A program made the translations under genes and the position numbers. Shown here in pieces: positions 8,909 to 22,000 of a stretch of DNA of 64,000 nt (positions are counted from its first letter, which is position 1; each line of letters starts with the position of its first letter). The notes beneath the pieces were generated by a model that was not told the origin of the DNA, made no database searches, and saw nothing but the letters and a program-made list of their open reading frames with translations. Source of the DNA: Chitinophaga pendula (GTDB lineage: Bacteria; Bacteroidota; Bacteroidia; Chitinophagales; Chitinophagaceae); assembly GCF_020386615.1 (NCBI RefSeq), contig NZ_CP077769.1, positions 5,691,501 through 5,755,500 of the forward strand. The letters are read 5' to 3'.

Positions 8909-8949
8909 TGGGCCATTGTTTAATGGAGTAAAACGTGCTGGTCAGTGTA

Positions 8950-9966
8950 TTAGAAATATCGTGGGCTGGTAATGCGCAACTTCCTGTTTTTGTTGTTGAA
9001 CAGGAATCCCACAGATATCTCGTGAGAGCCTTGCTGATAACTGGCTAGCTTGTTGATCGTCAGGTCATAAGAATATCCTATACGTAGTTGTGGGGTAGCA
9101 TAAAACTCCACGATCGCACTGGCGGCATCCAATGGGTCGAGGTCCCGGTCAAGGTGCGGCTTATCCCATAGGCGTACCCCTGTACGGTAAGAGCCGCCTA
9201 TCCATAGCTTCTCCGCAATAAGCAAGAAAGCGTTAAGATCGACATTGGTAGGTCCTTTGAAGTCCTCTTTTACCATGATAGAAGGCTTCAGCTTCAGGTT
9301 TTCTCCGAGGTCTACCAGGTATCCCGCTGTCGCATACAGATGCTGTGTCTTACGGATGGTCTTATAGTTATAGCCTCCCCAATAATACCGGGTAGCATCT
9401 GTATACAGGGAAAAGAGGTCCATCACGGAGACGCCCAGGTAGAACTTCGGCGTATAGTAGTATATACCGAAACGCGCATCCGGTATAAGTACGGACGTTT
9501 TAGTAACCGGTACGGCCGGATCATTTTCATCCAGTGCCTGCAATGCGGTACCGTCGATGGAGTATTGCGTTACACCTCCTGCAATACCGATAGATAAGCG
9601 GCGGGTGTCATCTTCATCCAGCGGGATACGGTAGGCGTAGTTGAAGTATCCGGAGAGTATTTCCTGTGGTCCGAGCTTATCCATCATCAATTGTAAACCT
9701 ATCCCTACCCGGTCTTCCCTCGCATTTGTCAACCCATCGATAGATATACCACCTGTACGCGGCGCCCCCGGAAATCCGGCCCATTGATGCCGGTAAATGG
9801 CATTCAGATACCAGTCGCCTTTATAACCGGCATATGCGGGGTTTACACTCAGCCCGTTGAATACATACTGGCTGAACTGTACATTCTGTTGGGCAGCAGC
9901 GCCCAGTGTGCATCCACAAAGCGCCGCCATACCTGCCATCATTTTTATTGCTCTTTTAAGTCGCAT
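8950..9966 (-). CDS. PorP/SprF family T9SS outer-membrane protein
   Basis: About 338 aa with a signal peptide (MRLKRAIKMMAGMAALCG, ending GAAAQQ) followed by the PorP/SprF hallmark FSQYVFNGLSVNPAYAGYKG and a beta-barrel pattern (YRHQWAGFPGAPRTGGISID, then repeated amphipathic strands). PorP/SprF proteins are outer-membrane partners for export or anchoring of specific T9SS cargo; SprF serves SprB in Flavobacterium. The gene lies 39 nt downstream of the giant adhesin gene with its T9SS C-terminal domain, matching the SprB-SprF arrangement. I prefer the start at 9966 because it gives a standard signal peptide; the in-frame ATG at 9993 would add nine residues. Confidence 0.88.
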   Translation of the reverse strand: MRLKRAIKMMAGMAALCGCTLGAAAQQNVQFSQYVFNGLSVNPAYAGYKGDWYLNAIYRHQWAGFPGAPRTGGISIDGLTNAREDRVGIGLQLMMDKLGPQEILSGYFNYAYRIPLDEDDTRRLSIGIAGGVTQYSIDGTALQALDENDPAVPVTKTSVLIPDARFGIYYYTPKFYLGVSVMDLFSLYTDATRYYWGGYNYKTIRKTQHLYATAGYLVDLGENLKLKPSIMVKEDFKGPTNVDLNAFLLIAEKLWIGGSYRTGVRLWDKPHLDRDLDPLDAASAIVEFYATPQLRIGYSYDLTINKLASYQQGSHEISVGFLFNNKNRKLRITSPRYF

Positions 9967-10005
9967 ACATTCTCTTTTTGGTAAAACCATCACTGCTTTT
10001 TTTGT

Positions 10006-13000
10006 CTATCGTAACAATTCGATCCAGCCTTTGTACACTTTAGTACCCTCCGGCATCTTGAGTTCCAGCAGGTAGTAATAAGTGCCTTCGTTAAGACCGT
10101 TGCCATCCCATTCGTTGCGATAGTTCTTGGACTGGAACACCTGATTGCCCCAGCGGTTATAAATAAGCAGGGATGATCCTGGGAAGCGCTCTATACCGAC
10201 GATGACGAACTTATCGTTCTTACCGTCGCCATTGGGGGTGATTACATTAGGAACATATATGTTGTCGCCCGTCACCTGTTCTTCTCTCGTACGGGACTTA
10301 TTATTCGATGGATCAGGGTCACGCTCTTTCGCCGTCGCTGTCGCCTCGTTGACGACAGTACCCGGCCCATTGATGCGGGCACTGAATTTCAATACCGCAT
10401 TCTGCCCTGTCGCCAGCGATGGTATACGCCAGGAGATCCGCCGGTTGATCACATCGTAGGTAGCCACCCCAACGGTAGCATCGAAGCTGCCGGTCTGATC
10501 CAGGTTGCTCACCAGCTGATCATCCACCACTACATTGGTAGCCGTATTAGGACCGGTGTTGGTTAGCGTGAGTGTAAAGTCTGCCTTACCTCCTACGCGC
10601 ATCGGGGTATTGTTATCCAGCGTTTTAACCAGCCGTAGGTCTGCCAGTTCTTCGTTATTGAGCGTAGAGATAGCCGTATCCGGTATCGCCGGGTTAGGTT
10701 GATTATCTCTTCCAGTCACTTTCACTATGGCGGTATTTACAATGTTGCCGCTTTCTCTCAGCGTCACTTCATATTCCAGGCTGGCCGTCGCATTCGGACG
10801 CATCACACCGATCACCCAGGCGATCCTGCGTGTACCCGCATCATAAGAGGCGCTGCCGGCGGCAGGCGCCGAAATAGCCGGATCAGATACTTTATTAGCT
10901 GGTGGCAGTTGGTCGGTCACATTAACCGGATTGAGCGTCAGTACCCCCGGTGCACTCACCGTCAGGCGATAACGCACCGTACTGCCCACGGCATATGGGC
11001 CGGCCGTCAACACTTCCTTCGTGATCTGCAATGGCGTCTGCGGTAGTATAGGAGTTACCACCTTATCACTTGTATTATCTGTCACAATCGGATCGGTCAC
11101 TCCCGGCGGCGGCTGTACGCTGGCAGTATTTTCCAGCTGTCCGCTACCATCCGCGATCGCCCTGATCAGTATCCGCACCACGCCGCCTGCCGGCAACGTA
11201 CCGATGGTTCCTTGCAACACATTGCTATTCACAGCTAGGCTTACATTAGCAGCGCCCCCTGTAGCGGATTGTACCTCCGCTCTGGCATTCCGGATACCCG
11301 CCGGTAACTGATCCGTGACGGTAGCACCGTCCGCAGCACCAGCTCCGCGGTTACCAATCTCCAGCCTGTAATACATACTATCCTTGTTGATCACCTGGTC
11401 CAGACCGGTCTTATTGATATACAGGTCAGCCTGACGTCCTACCCGGGTAGCGGTCGTATTGGAGGAGGTGGTCACCCCTGTTCCGTTGATAGCATATGCT
11501 GTATTATTCAGCGTGCCGCTGAATGCAGGATCGATCGTACCAGTTATCTGTAAGGTGATCCTGTTGGCATTGCCGGCTGCCAGGTCAGCGGATATACCGA
11601 TGATGTTGCCGCTGCCATTAGCCGTAGCGCCTCCCTGTACCGTAGCATTACCGGTAGCAGTTGCGGTCCAGGTAACGTTGCGCAGCTGTGCCGGCACCGT
11701 ATCCCGTATCGTCAGCCCTTTCGCATTAGCCGGGCCTGCATTGGCGACATTGATCGTATAGGTCAGCGTCTCCCCTGCATTGGCAGTAGTAGCAGCTACT
11801 TTACTCAGCGAGATCCTGCTGGCAGTCGCATCTATCTGTGTAGTCACAGGGGCTGAGGTAACGGTCGTGCCATCCGGCTTATCTACACTGGCCGTATTGG
11901 TGATCACACCAGATGTCGCATCTGCATTCACCGTTCCTGTCACTGTAATCTGCAATTCATTACCTGCACCTGCTGCGACGTTGCCCGCGATGACGATATT
12001 ATTACCGGTACCACTGCTGGCGCCCGTTACGGTAGCATTACCTCTCGCCGTTACTGTCCAACCTACCTGTTGCACCACAGCGGGTACCACATCCCTGATC
12101 TGCAACCCACTCACATTAGACGGTCCCTGGTTGCCTACACTGATCACATAGGTGATCGGCGCACCGGCAGCTACATTAGCAGGTCCTATCTTCGATACCG
12201 TTACATTAGCCTGGTTCCGTACTATAGTGCTGATATCAGATGTGTACACGCTGTCACGATGCTTCAAGGTAGCCAGGTTGGTCAATGTACCCTGGTAAGC
12301 AGGATCTACATCACCCGTTACGGTGATATGCACTGTATTGGCACTACCGGCAGGCAGGTCTGCATTAATGAATACATTATTGCCTGTACCGTTGGCCGCC
12401 CCGTTGATCACCGCAGCGCCCTGTATCGTAGCCGTCCAGTTAACATTACGTACGGTAACCGGCACGATATCTTGTATGACAACGCCGCTTGCATCAGAAG
12501 GTCCTATATTGACCGCATCAATGGTGTATCGTATAGGCGTACCGGCGGCGATCGTTGTCGGGCCGGATTTGGTGAATTGTATACCAGGTCTGTTAGTCAC
12601 GGTAGTCGTCACAGAATCCCTGGTTTGTACAACACCCCCTTTACTTACACTGGTCAGATTCTTCAGCTGCCCTTCGAATCCGGCACTCACCGTACCTACT
12701 ATATTGATGGTAACGCCATTATTGCTGCCTGCGGGCAGATCAGCGCCCACGTTGATAGTACTGCTGTTGCCATTGGCGGGGCCATTGATCACGGCGGCCC
12801 CTTGTGCCGTAGCGGTCCAGCTGACCGGCTGTATTGCCGCCGGTATATTGTCTGTGATACTGATACCTGGCGCATCAGATGGTCCGAGGTTACTTACTGT
12901 AATGACATATCGTATCTCACTACCGGCAGCGAGCGTACCGATACCATTTTTACTTACCCGCAAGCCTGGTTGATTGGTAACCGTGGTCTGTACGGGTGTA

Positions 13001-16000
13001 CTGCTTACCGCGGTGCCACCCGGCAGGGTGTAGGTAGCCGTATTACTGAATGTTCCGGTGAAGGCCGGGTTTATAGTACCGGTGATCATCACCGCAATAC
13101 TGTTTCCGGTACCTGCCGGCACATTCGCTACCAGGTTCACATTACCCGGGCGGTCAGCGATATTGCCGCCCTGAATGACAGCCGACCCGGCAGCAGTGGC
13201 AGACCAGGTAGCATTTTGCAATTGTGCCGGTAGTATATCGGCGATGGTTACACCGGCCGCATCTGACGGACCATTGTTAGTAACGTTGATCATATAAGTG
13301 ATCGGGCCGCCTGCTATACCTCTGGCCGGGCCGGACTTACTGATCCGGAGACCGGGCGTATTGTTGACCGTAGTACTTACTTCGTTAGAAGGTACCACGC
13401 GTCCATCCGGGAAGGTGGCAGTTGCCTGGTTGCTGATAGTACCACTGAAGGACGGAGCTACCCGGCCGGTGATCGTAATGCGGATACTGTTACCGCTACC
13501 GGCAGGCATATCTGCGGTGAGGTTGACATTGCCGGTCTGTCCATTCAGGTTACCACCTGCAATGGTCGCGGCGCCTTCGGTATTGGCAGACCAGGTCCTG
13601 GTAGCCGGGTCTAACTGTACCGGCAGCTGATCCGTGATCGTAATACCCCTCGCATTGGATGGGCCGTTATTATACACATCGATCGTATAGGTCAGTATAT
13701 TACCCGCGTCGATCACCGGCGGAGCCGCTTTCACCAGCTGTAAGCCGGGAGTATTGCGGATGCGGGTCACCACCGGTGTGGAAGTAACAGTTGTTCCGCC
13801 CGCAGGTGTTGCAGTAGCGGTATTGATCACCGACGTAGTTGCATCCGGATGAATGATACCATCCACCATCACAATAACCGTGTTATCGCTACCGGCAGGA
13901 ATAGTCGCACTGAAGGCCACATCTCCCTGCTGACCACCGAGGTTACCACCATTGATAACCGCTGTGCCGTTGGCTGTAGCCGACCAGCTGGCATTGATCA
14001 CAGAGTCTGGTAATATATCGGCGATCTGTACATCCAGTGCCGTAGATGGACCATTATTGGAAATAGTGATCGTATAATGTACCGGCGCGCCAGCATCCAG
14101 CACCTCAGGTCCGGACTTAACAACTCTCAGCGATGGGGTGTTCGTAACCGTAGTCGTGATCGTATTACTATTGACGGATATATTATTCGCACTTGCCGTG
14201 GCCGTGTTGTTGATAGCACCGCTAAAGTCCGGTGCTACTGTGCCGCTAACCGTAATGTTCACGACACCTCCCACGGGGATATTGGCGGCTGTAGCTACGG
14301 CATTGGTATTGCCCGTTGCAGTGCCTGTCAGGACAGCATTGCTACCAGCTGACGCATTCCAGTTGACACCCTGTATCGTTGCCGGCACCTGGTCGGTGAT
14401 GTTCACATTGGTCGCATCGGAAGGACCGTCATTATGCACCGCTACCTGGTATTGGATCACATTACCGGCCGCTATGGCAGTAGGACCGCTCTTCACAACG
14501 CGCAGCCCGGCTTTTGCAGTAACGATGGTATTCACACTCACCTGTGCAGGAGACGGGTCTACAACACCTGCCGGCGGCGTAGCGCTAGCAGTATTCGTGA
14601 GTGTACCGGTGAAGGCAGGATTTACCTTCCCTTTTACCGTGATCCTTACAAAGCCTGTATTCACCGGTATATTAGTGTTGATATTGATAGTGTTGTTGCT
14701 GCCACTAGCAGGATTAGCCGTAGCGCCGCCACCAGTTTCTGCTGTCCAGGTCACTCCCTGTACATTTGCCGGCACGACATCATTGATCGTACCTCCGGTG
14801 AGGGAAGCCGGACCAACATTCCGTACATTCACCACATATACGATGGTATCTCCCGCTGCAATTGTTGCCGGTGCTGTTTTCGAGATACGCAGGTCAACTG
14901 AATTATTCACTGTAGTGACAAATGTGCTGGACTCATCGCCACCGAATGAAGCTACTACTGTGTTCACGATAGCGCCGCTGGCAGCGGCAGTTACGCGGCC
15001 TCTGGCGGTAAATATCACCTTGCCGGAACTACTGCCGCCTACATTGGCGGTCACCGAAATATTACCCGTACCGCTGGTAGCAGATACACCGGCTACTCCC
15101 TGCACAGTAGCTGTCCAGGACCAGGTCGCCGGGTCAATACCGGCAGGGACAGCATCCGTTACCACGACACCATTGGCGTCAGAAGGTCCGTTATTACTTA
15201 GCTCCATCGTATACACGATCTCATCGCCCACATTCACACTGGCAGGACCTGACTTGGAGATCAGTATGCCCACCTTTGTGGTGATATCTGTACCTATCTC
15301 ACTACTGTTGGTAGATGGATCTGTTTCATGTACATCCGCAGGTAGCGTTACGGACGCCGTATTCACTATCCGGCCGGTTGCCGCCGGATCGACTATCCCC
15401 CTGATAGTCACCCTTACAGCGTCACCATTATCCGGCGAGATGGTTGCTGTCAGCGATACCATCTGCCCATTGATAACTACCGGGGTGACAGTGGCGGTAC
15501 CTTCTGTTGCAGTGGTAGCCGAAATATTGGTGATGCCGGATGGCAATACATCCTGGATGGTGGCCCCTGTTACTGTAGACGGCCCCCTGTTGGTGATGCG
15601 CAGCTCATAACTGATCTGCTCACCCGCTGCCTTATTGGCCGGGCCGGTCTTAACGATTACCAGGTCGGCATCTTTGGAAAGATTGGTCACCACGATACCG
15701 GTCGCCGGTGAAGGATCTGTCACTCCTGCCGGAGGTACTGCTGTAGCCGTGTTCGTGATAGTCATGCTATTAGTACCCGGCGCTATTCTGCCTCTTACTA
15801 GGATAGTAACCGTACCTGCATTGGCAGGGATGGTGGCCAGTGCGCTGATGTTACCGCTGCCACTGGCAGGCGTGATGGTTACGCCGGTGCCGGTAGTCGT
15901 AGCCGACCAGGTAGCGCCTGTCAGTTCAGCCGGCATATTATCCGTAATCTGTATGCCGGCGGCATCAGACGGACCGTTGTTCTTTACAGTGATCGTGTAG

Positions 16001-19000
16001 AAAATGCTGTCTCCTGCCAATGCATTAACGGGACCGCTCTTCAGTACTACCAGATCAGCCTCGCGGCTTACCGTAGTGGTTATCTGTGATTGCACCGATG
16101 GTTGTCCGGCTGGGGTAACCGTAACAGTATTATTGACACTGGCGCCGGTAAAGGCAGCATCTATCTTCGTCCTGATCACCAATGTGATCACATCGTTAGC
16201 CCCTGGGGGCAATGTGCCGGTGATATTGATAGCGGTACCTGTTCCACTGGTGGCGCTGACAGTAGTGCCTGCACCAGCCGCCGTAGCGGTCCAGTTACTA
16301 CCGGATAGACCAGCAGGCAGGTTATCTGCAATACTTATGTTGCCGGCTACAGAAGGGCCTGCATTGCGGATCGTGATCGTATAGATCAGGCTGTCTCCTG
16401 CCCTGGCGACCGTAGCTCCTGCTTTAGTCACCAGTAGGGATGGCTTGTTAGTCACCGCAGTAGTGATCGTAGAGGTAACCGGATCTTTTCCGGCGGGTGT
16501 TGCAGTGGCAGTATTCACGAGGGAAGTGCCGGTGAATGATGAATCCACCGTTCCTCTGATCGTCACCACCACATTATTGCCTGTACCGGCAGGTATGCTG
16601 GCGACCAGCTGTACGTTATTGCCTGTACCGGTAGCACCACTGGTTATCACTGCACCGTTGGCGTTAGTGCTCCAGCTGGTCCGGATCACCGCAGCAGGTA
16701 CGATGTCCTGCAGCTGTACATTCGGCGCATCAGACGGGCCATCATTGGTTAGTGTGATCGTATACACTACATTTTCGCCGGCAGCGATGCTGGCAGGACC
16801 GGTTTTCACCACTTTCACCGCTGGTTGGTTGACGATCTCCGTAGTAGTAATGTTGGAGGTTACCGGCGGCTGACCCGCAGGAGTAGCGGTAGCACTGTTA
16901 TTGATCTTTCCGGTAAAGGCAGCCTTTACACTACCCTGTATTCTGATCGTTAGCTTATTGCCGGCAGCCGCCATTATATCTGCCACCACCACTACATTGC
17001 TGCCGGTACCGGTAGCACCGGAAGTCACTGTTGCATTGGTAGCCGTAGTAATATCCCAGGTTACATTGTCGATGTTTGCGTCTACCAGGTCTTCGATCCT
17101 TACGTTTCTGGCATTGGATGGACCGGCATTGACGATGTCTATTGTATAAGATATGCGGGTGCCAGCAGCTAAGGTATCCGGAGCTGACTTAGTCACGCGC
17201 AGTGCCGCCCTGTTTACGATGGTAGTGATTACGGTATCGGACTGTACCGGTGTTTTACCAGCCGGCGTACCGGTGGCGGTATTTTGCAGCGATCCTGTAA
17301 AGTCAGGTGCCACCATCCCGGTGATATTGATCGTCAGCTTATTGCCCGATGCCGCCGGGATGTTGGCATTCAGTACCAGGTTAGATCCGGTACCGGTAGC
17401 ACCGGTAGTGATCGTTACCCCACCTGCTACCGTGGTAGTCCAGGCGGGATTTTGTATAGCAGCCGGTATCATATCTGTAAGCTGTACATTCTTCGCGTCG
17501 GAAGGACCATTATTGATCACTGTGATGAGATAAGTGATCGGATCTCCTGCTGCGAGTGTATCTGCTCCTACTTTGGTGATGATCAGATTCGGCTGATTGG
17601 TGATCAATGTCCTTACGGTGTCTGTCACAATAGGTTGGCCTGCCGGCTGTGCAGTAGCACCGTTCTTGATGGTATCTTCTACCGCTGCCCCCACTTTGCC
17701 ATTGATCGTGATCGTTACTTTTGCCGCTCCTGCTGCCGGGATATCGGCATTTACAGCTACCGGATTGGCAGTACCCGAATTACCACTGTTGATCACCGCA
17801 CCATTGGTAGCGGTTGCACTCCAGCCTGTCATGGTTACACCCGCCGGCAACTGGTCATTGATAGCCACATTTTTGGCATCAGAGGGACCGGCATTCGTTA
17901 CATCTATAGTATATGAAATATTGCTGCCTGCAGCTAATGTCGATGGTCCGGCTTTGGATATCCGTACATTGGATTTATTCTGCACTTTGGTTTTAGCCGT
18001 ATCCGACGTAATAGCAGGCTTACCAGGAATAGTAGCGGTAGCCACATTTTTCAAGGTATCAGTAAAAGCGGCATCCACTCTACCAGTGATCGTAACAGTG
18101 ATCTCATTGGCCGGGCCGGTAGGTATTGTTCCCTGTACGGAAACGGCATTGCCGGTACCACTGGTGCTACCTGTAATAGTAGCCCTTCCTACTGTCGTAG
18201 CGGTCCATCTTACATTACTGATCTGTACAGGCACCTGGTCTCTGATCGTGATATTTTTCGCATCAGAAAGTCCTTCATTGTTGACAGATACGGTATAGGT
18301 AATATCCGTACCTGCGGCAATAGTATCCGGTGCATCTTTCTCTACCTGAAGGTCTGCTTCATTGACGATAACAGTAGGTACTTCAGGAGAAGGTACAACT
18401 GGCCGGTTGCCAGTTTTTGCAAAGGCGCGGTTGATGATCCTGCCCTCGAAGGCCGGATCTGCAACGCCATCCACAGTGATGATCGCCTGGTTGCCGCTTC
18501 CTGCAGCCACGTTGGCGACTACCGTCAGGATATTGTTTCCCGCCGCATCCGTGTTGATGTCGCCGGAAAGGATGCGTGCATTTCCCTGAATAGCGGTATG
18601 TACATCTGGCAGCAATACCTGCGGAGGTATGGTATCCGTAATCGTTACATTGAATGCATCTGAAGGTCCTGCATTGCTCAGGGTAAGTGTATATATCACC
18701 GGTGCGCCGGCAGCTACGGTATCGTCTGCTGCCTTACTTAAAGTCAGGTCAGGGCTATACCTGATATTGGTGATAATAGTATTGGAGGTAATATCAGGCT
18801 GGCCCGGTACATTCACTGTTGACGCATTATCAAAGCTACCGCTGGCAGCTGGCTTAACGATACCGCTTATGCGTATGTTGATCGCATTACCGGAGCCGGC
18901 GGGGATATTACCTGTCACCTGCAGATTATATCCATTGCCGGTAGCACCACTGGTGACGGTAGCCGTACCGGTGGCGGTTGCCGTCCATGATACGCCGGCA

Positions 19001-22000
19001 TCTATCAGGTTAGATAAAACATCGCTTATCGTAGCATTTACGGCATCAGAAGGCCCGTTGTTAGTTACGTTCAGTGTATACACGATCGCCGCACCTGCAC
19101 TGACGGTATCCGGTCCGGACTTGGTAATCACCAATCCTGGCTGGTTGATCACCGCTGTTTTGTTCGTACCGGTTACGGCTATGCCACCCGAAGGGGTCGC
19201 CGTAGCAGTATTCACCAATGTATCGGTGGCGCCGGGACGTACCCTACCACTTACATTGATAACAAGGGTATTACCTGCGCCAACAGGTATATTGGCAGCA
19301 GTGCTGATATTATTGCCGGTACCGCTGAATGGCGCATTGGAAGCCGGCGTAACACTACCGCTGGCAGTGATATTCCAAACCACCTCTGTAATATCAGCCG
19401 GGATAATATCCGAGATATTGACACCAGTTGCGTCAGATGGTCCTGCATTCGTTACAGTAACGGTATAGTTAATCGTACTCCCCGCAGCGACCCTTCCGTT
19501 TGGTGGTCCTACCTTCACTACATTTATTCCTGTCTGCGTATTTAAAGTAGTCGTAACGGTATTGGAATTTACCGGTGTCTTTCCGGCAGGTGTTACGGTA
19601 GCTGTATTGCTGACGGCGCCCACAGCAGCAGTATTTAACTTACCCCTGATATTAATGGTGATACTGTTAGCAGTCCCTGCGGGAATGGTGGTCGTCAGGC
19701 TGACATTTCCGGTACCGCTAGTAACGCTGGCGGTGGCGGTTCCGGCGGTAGTAACCGTCCATTTGGCGCCGATAATGGTTGAGGGTAGCACGTCTGCTAC
19801 AGCAGCGTTCACCATATCAGACGGGCCATTATTGACCACTACGATATTATAGATAATACTATCTCCCGCAACGGCTGAAGCAGGACCTGTCTTAGTAATA
19901 TTAAGATTGTTGACCGTGCTGGCCTGGTCCGTATCTGTTGCGCTGTTGTTATTGGTATTGTTATCGGTAAAACCATTAGGTGCGGTAACACTTGCTGTAT
20001 TAGATAGTGAGCCATCCGTATTAACCGAGGCATAGGATGACGGTACCTGGATCGTAAAGTTATATGTGATGGAATCTCCTGCCGGTATATTTACCAGCTG
20101 ATCGATCGCTCCGTTACCACTGGAGGCAGGCAGTGTTGCACCACCGGCTGCAGCTGCATTCCAGGTAGCGCTTGTGATACCGGTTGGCAAAGCATCTGTT
20201 ACCCTGGCGCCTCTCACATCGGAAGGCCCTGCATTCTTTACTACTATCGTATATTCGATACCGGTACCAGGTGTATAGGTAGTTTTACCATCCGTTTTGG
20301 TAACAGACAGATCACCGGTAAGGGAGACCGGCGTAGTTACTGTAGCGGTATCGGGTGTCGGATCGGTTACGCCTGTGGGCGGTGTGGTGGTCGCACTATT
20401 GGCGATCGTTCCGTTGGCGGCGCTGCTTACACTACCTGCAATAGCAAGGCTTACGCTCGCACCAGGTGCCAGGGTTACGCCTGTCCAGCTATGATTGCTG
20501 CTGTTGAAGGTGCCTGCGGACGCCGTATAGGAAGTTGCTGTAAAGTTAGCTGGCAGATCATCTCTTACGAAAAACGTTTCACTGCTTTGTATGGTAGAGG
20601 GTCCGTTATTGATAACGGTGATAGTATAGGTAAGATTCTGACCGGCGACTACTGTTGCCGGATTGGCGGTCTTCCTCACTTTCAGGTCGGCAGTAGCTGC
20701 CAGTACAGCGATTGTTACTGTGGCATGTGCACAGGCATTTTTATTATCACAGATGCTGTATACAAACTTATCCGTGCCTGTGAATCCGGCGTTAGGAGTG
20801 TAGGTAAAAGTACCATCTGCATTTAAGGTGAGGGTACCATTTGAAGGGCCGGATATAGGAGTGGTAGTAACGGTAAGCGGATCATTTTCCGGATCGCTGT
20901 CATTGGTCTTTACATTTCCGCTTACTGCCACATCGCGCGGTGTGCTGAAGTTATCGTCTACAGCTACCGGTGGATTATTAGGCACTGTACCAGTTACCGT
21001 AGAAGCGTTATTGTTGTTATTAGGATCAGGGATGGTGATATCGGTCGCTACTGATCCTGTATTAGTAATGGTTTTGCCGCCTACTGAGGTAGTTTTGATC
21101 CTGCCGGTAATGGTCACTACAATTTTGTTACCTGCTCCAAATGGGATATCTGCATCGATGTCGATAACGCGACCGGTACCTGTTGCCGGGGAGAAAGATA
21201 CGCCGGCGCCGGTACCTGTAGCTGTCCAGCTGATATTCTCCATGTCTTCAGGCAACAAATCCTGGATAACCAGCCCCAATGCATCTGAAGGACCATCATT
21301 TTCTACGGTCAGTGTATAGGTCAGCGTACTACCTGTGCGATAGGTATTGCCCGCATCAGATTTGGTGATCCTGGCATCTGCCCGGCGGGTAAAGGTGAGT
21401 ATGACGGTGTCCCTGGAAGGCGGACAGCTACCATTCGAGATGGTCCACACCAGTGCCGCTGTAGTATTAGGCTGTAAGGTGGCCATCGTTGTGGCATTAT
21501 TAGCGTTAGCGATAGTCGCGGTGCTCCCTGCTGCCACACTCCATTGGCCGGTACCGGTGGTAGGCGTATTGCCGGTGATATTAAATATTCCTGAGTTATA
21601 GTTAGTCTGGTCAGCGCCCGCATTGGCAGCTGTCGGCAATGCCTGTACCGTAATATCAACGGTATCCGCACTGGTAGCACACGGGGCGTTGGTGATTGCC
21701 CATCTGAAGCGATAGGTACCAGGTATTAGTCCGGTGATAGGGGTGTTACCTTGTGCGGGGTTAGTGATCGCCGCTGTGTTAGGGCCGTTGAGTTGAGACC
21801 AGGCACCGGCACCATTGGTAGGCGTATTACCCGCCAGTGTCGCAGTAGTCGCATTACACAATACCTGATCAGGGCCGGCATTAGCCGTAGTAGTTTGTGG
21901 TACCACTGTGATCCTCACTGTATCCGCACTGGCAGCACAGCTACCATTATTGATCGCCCACCTGAAGTTATATACTCCTGGTACCAGACCGGTAATGGTA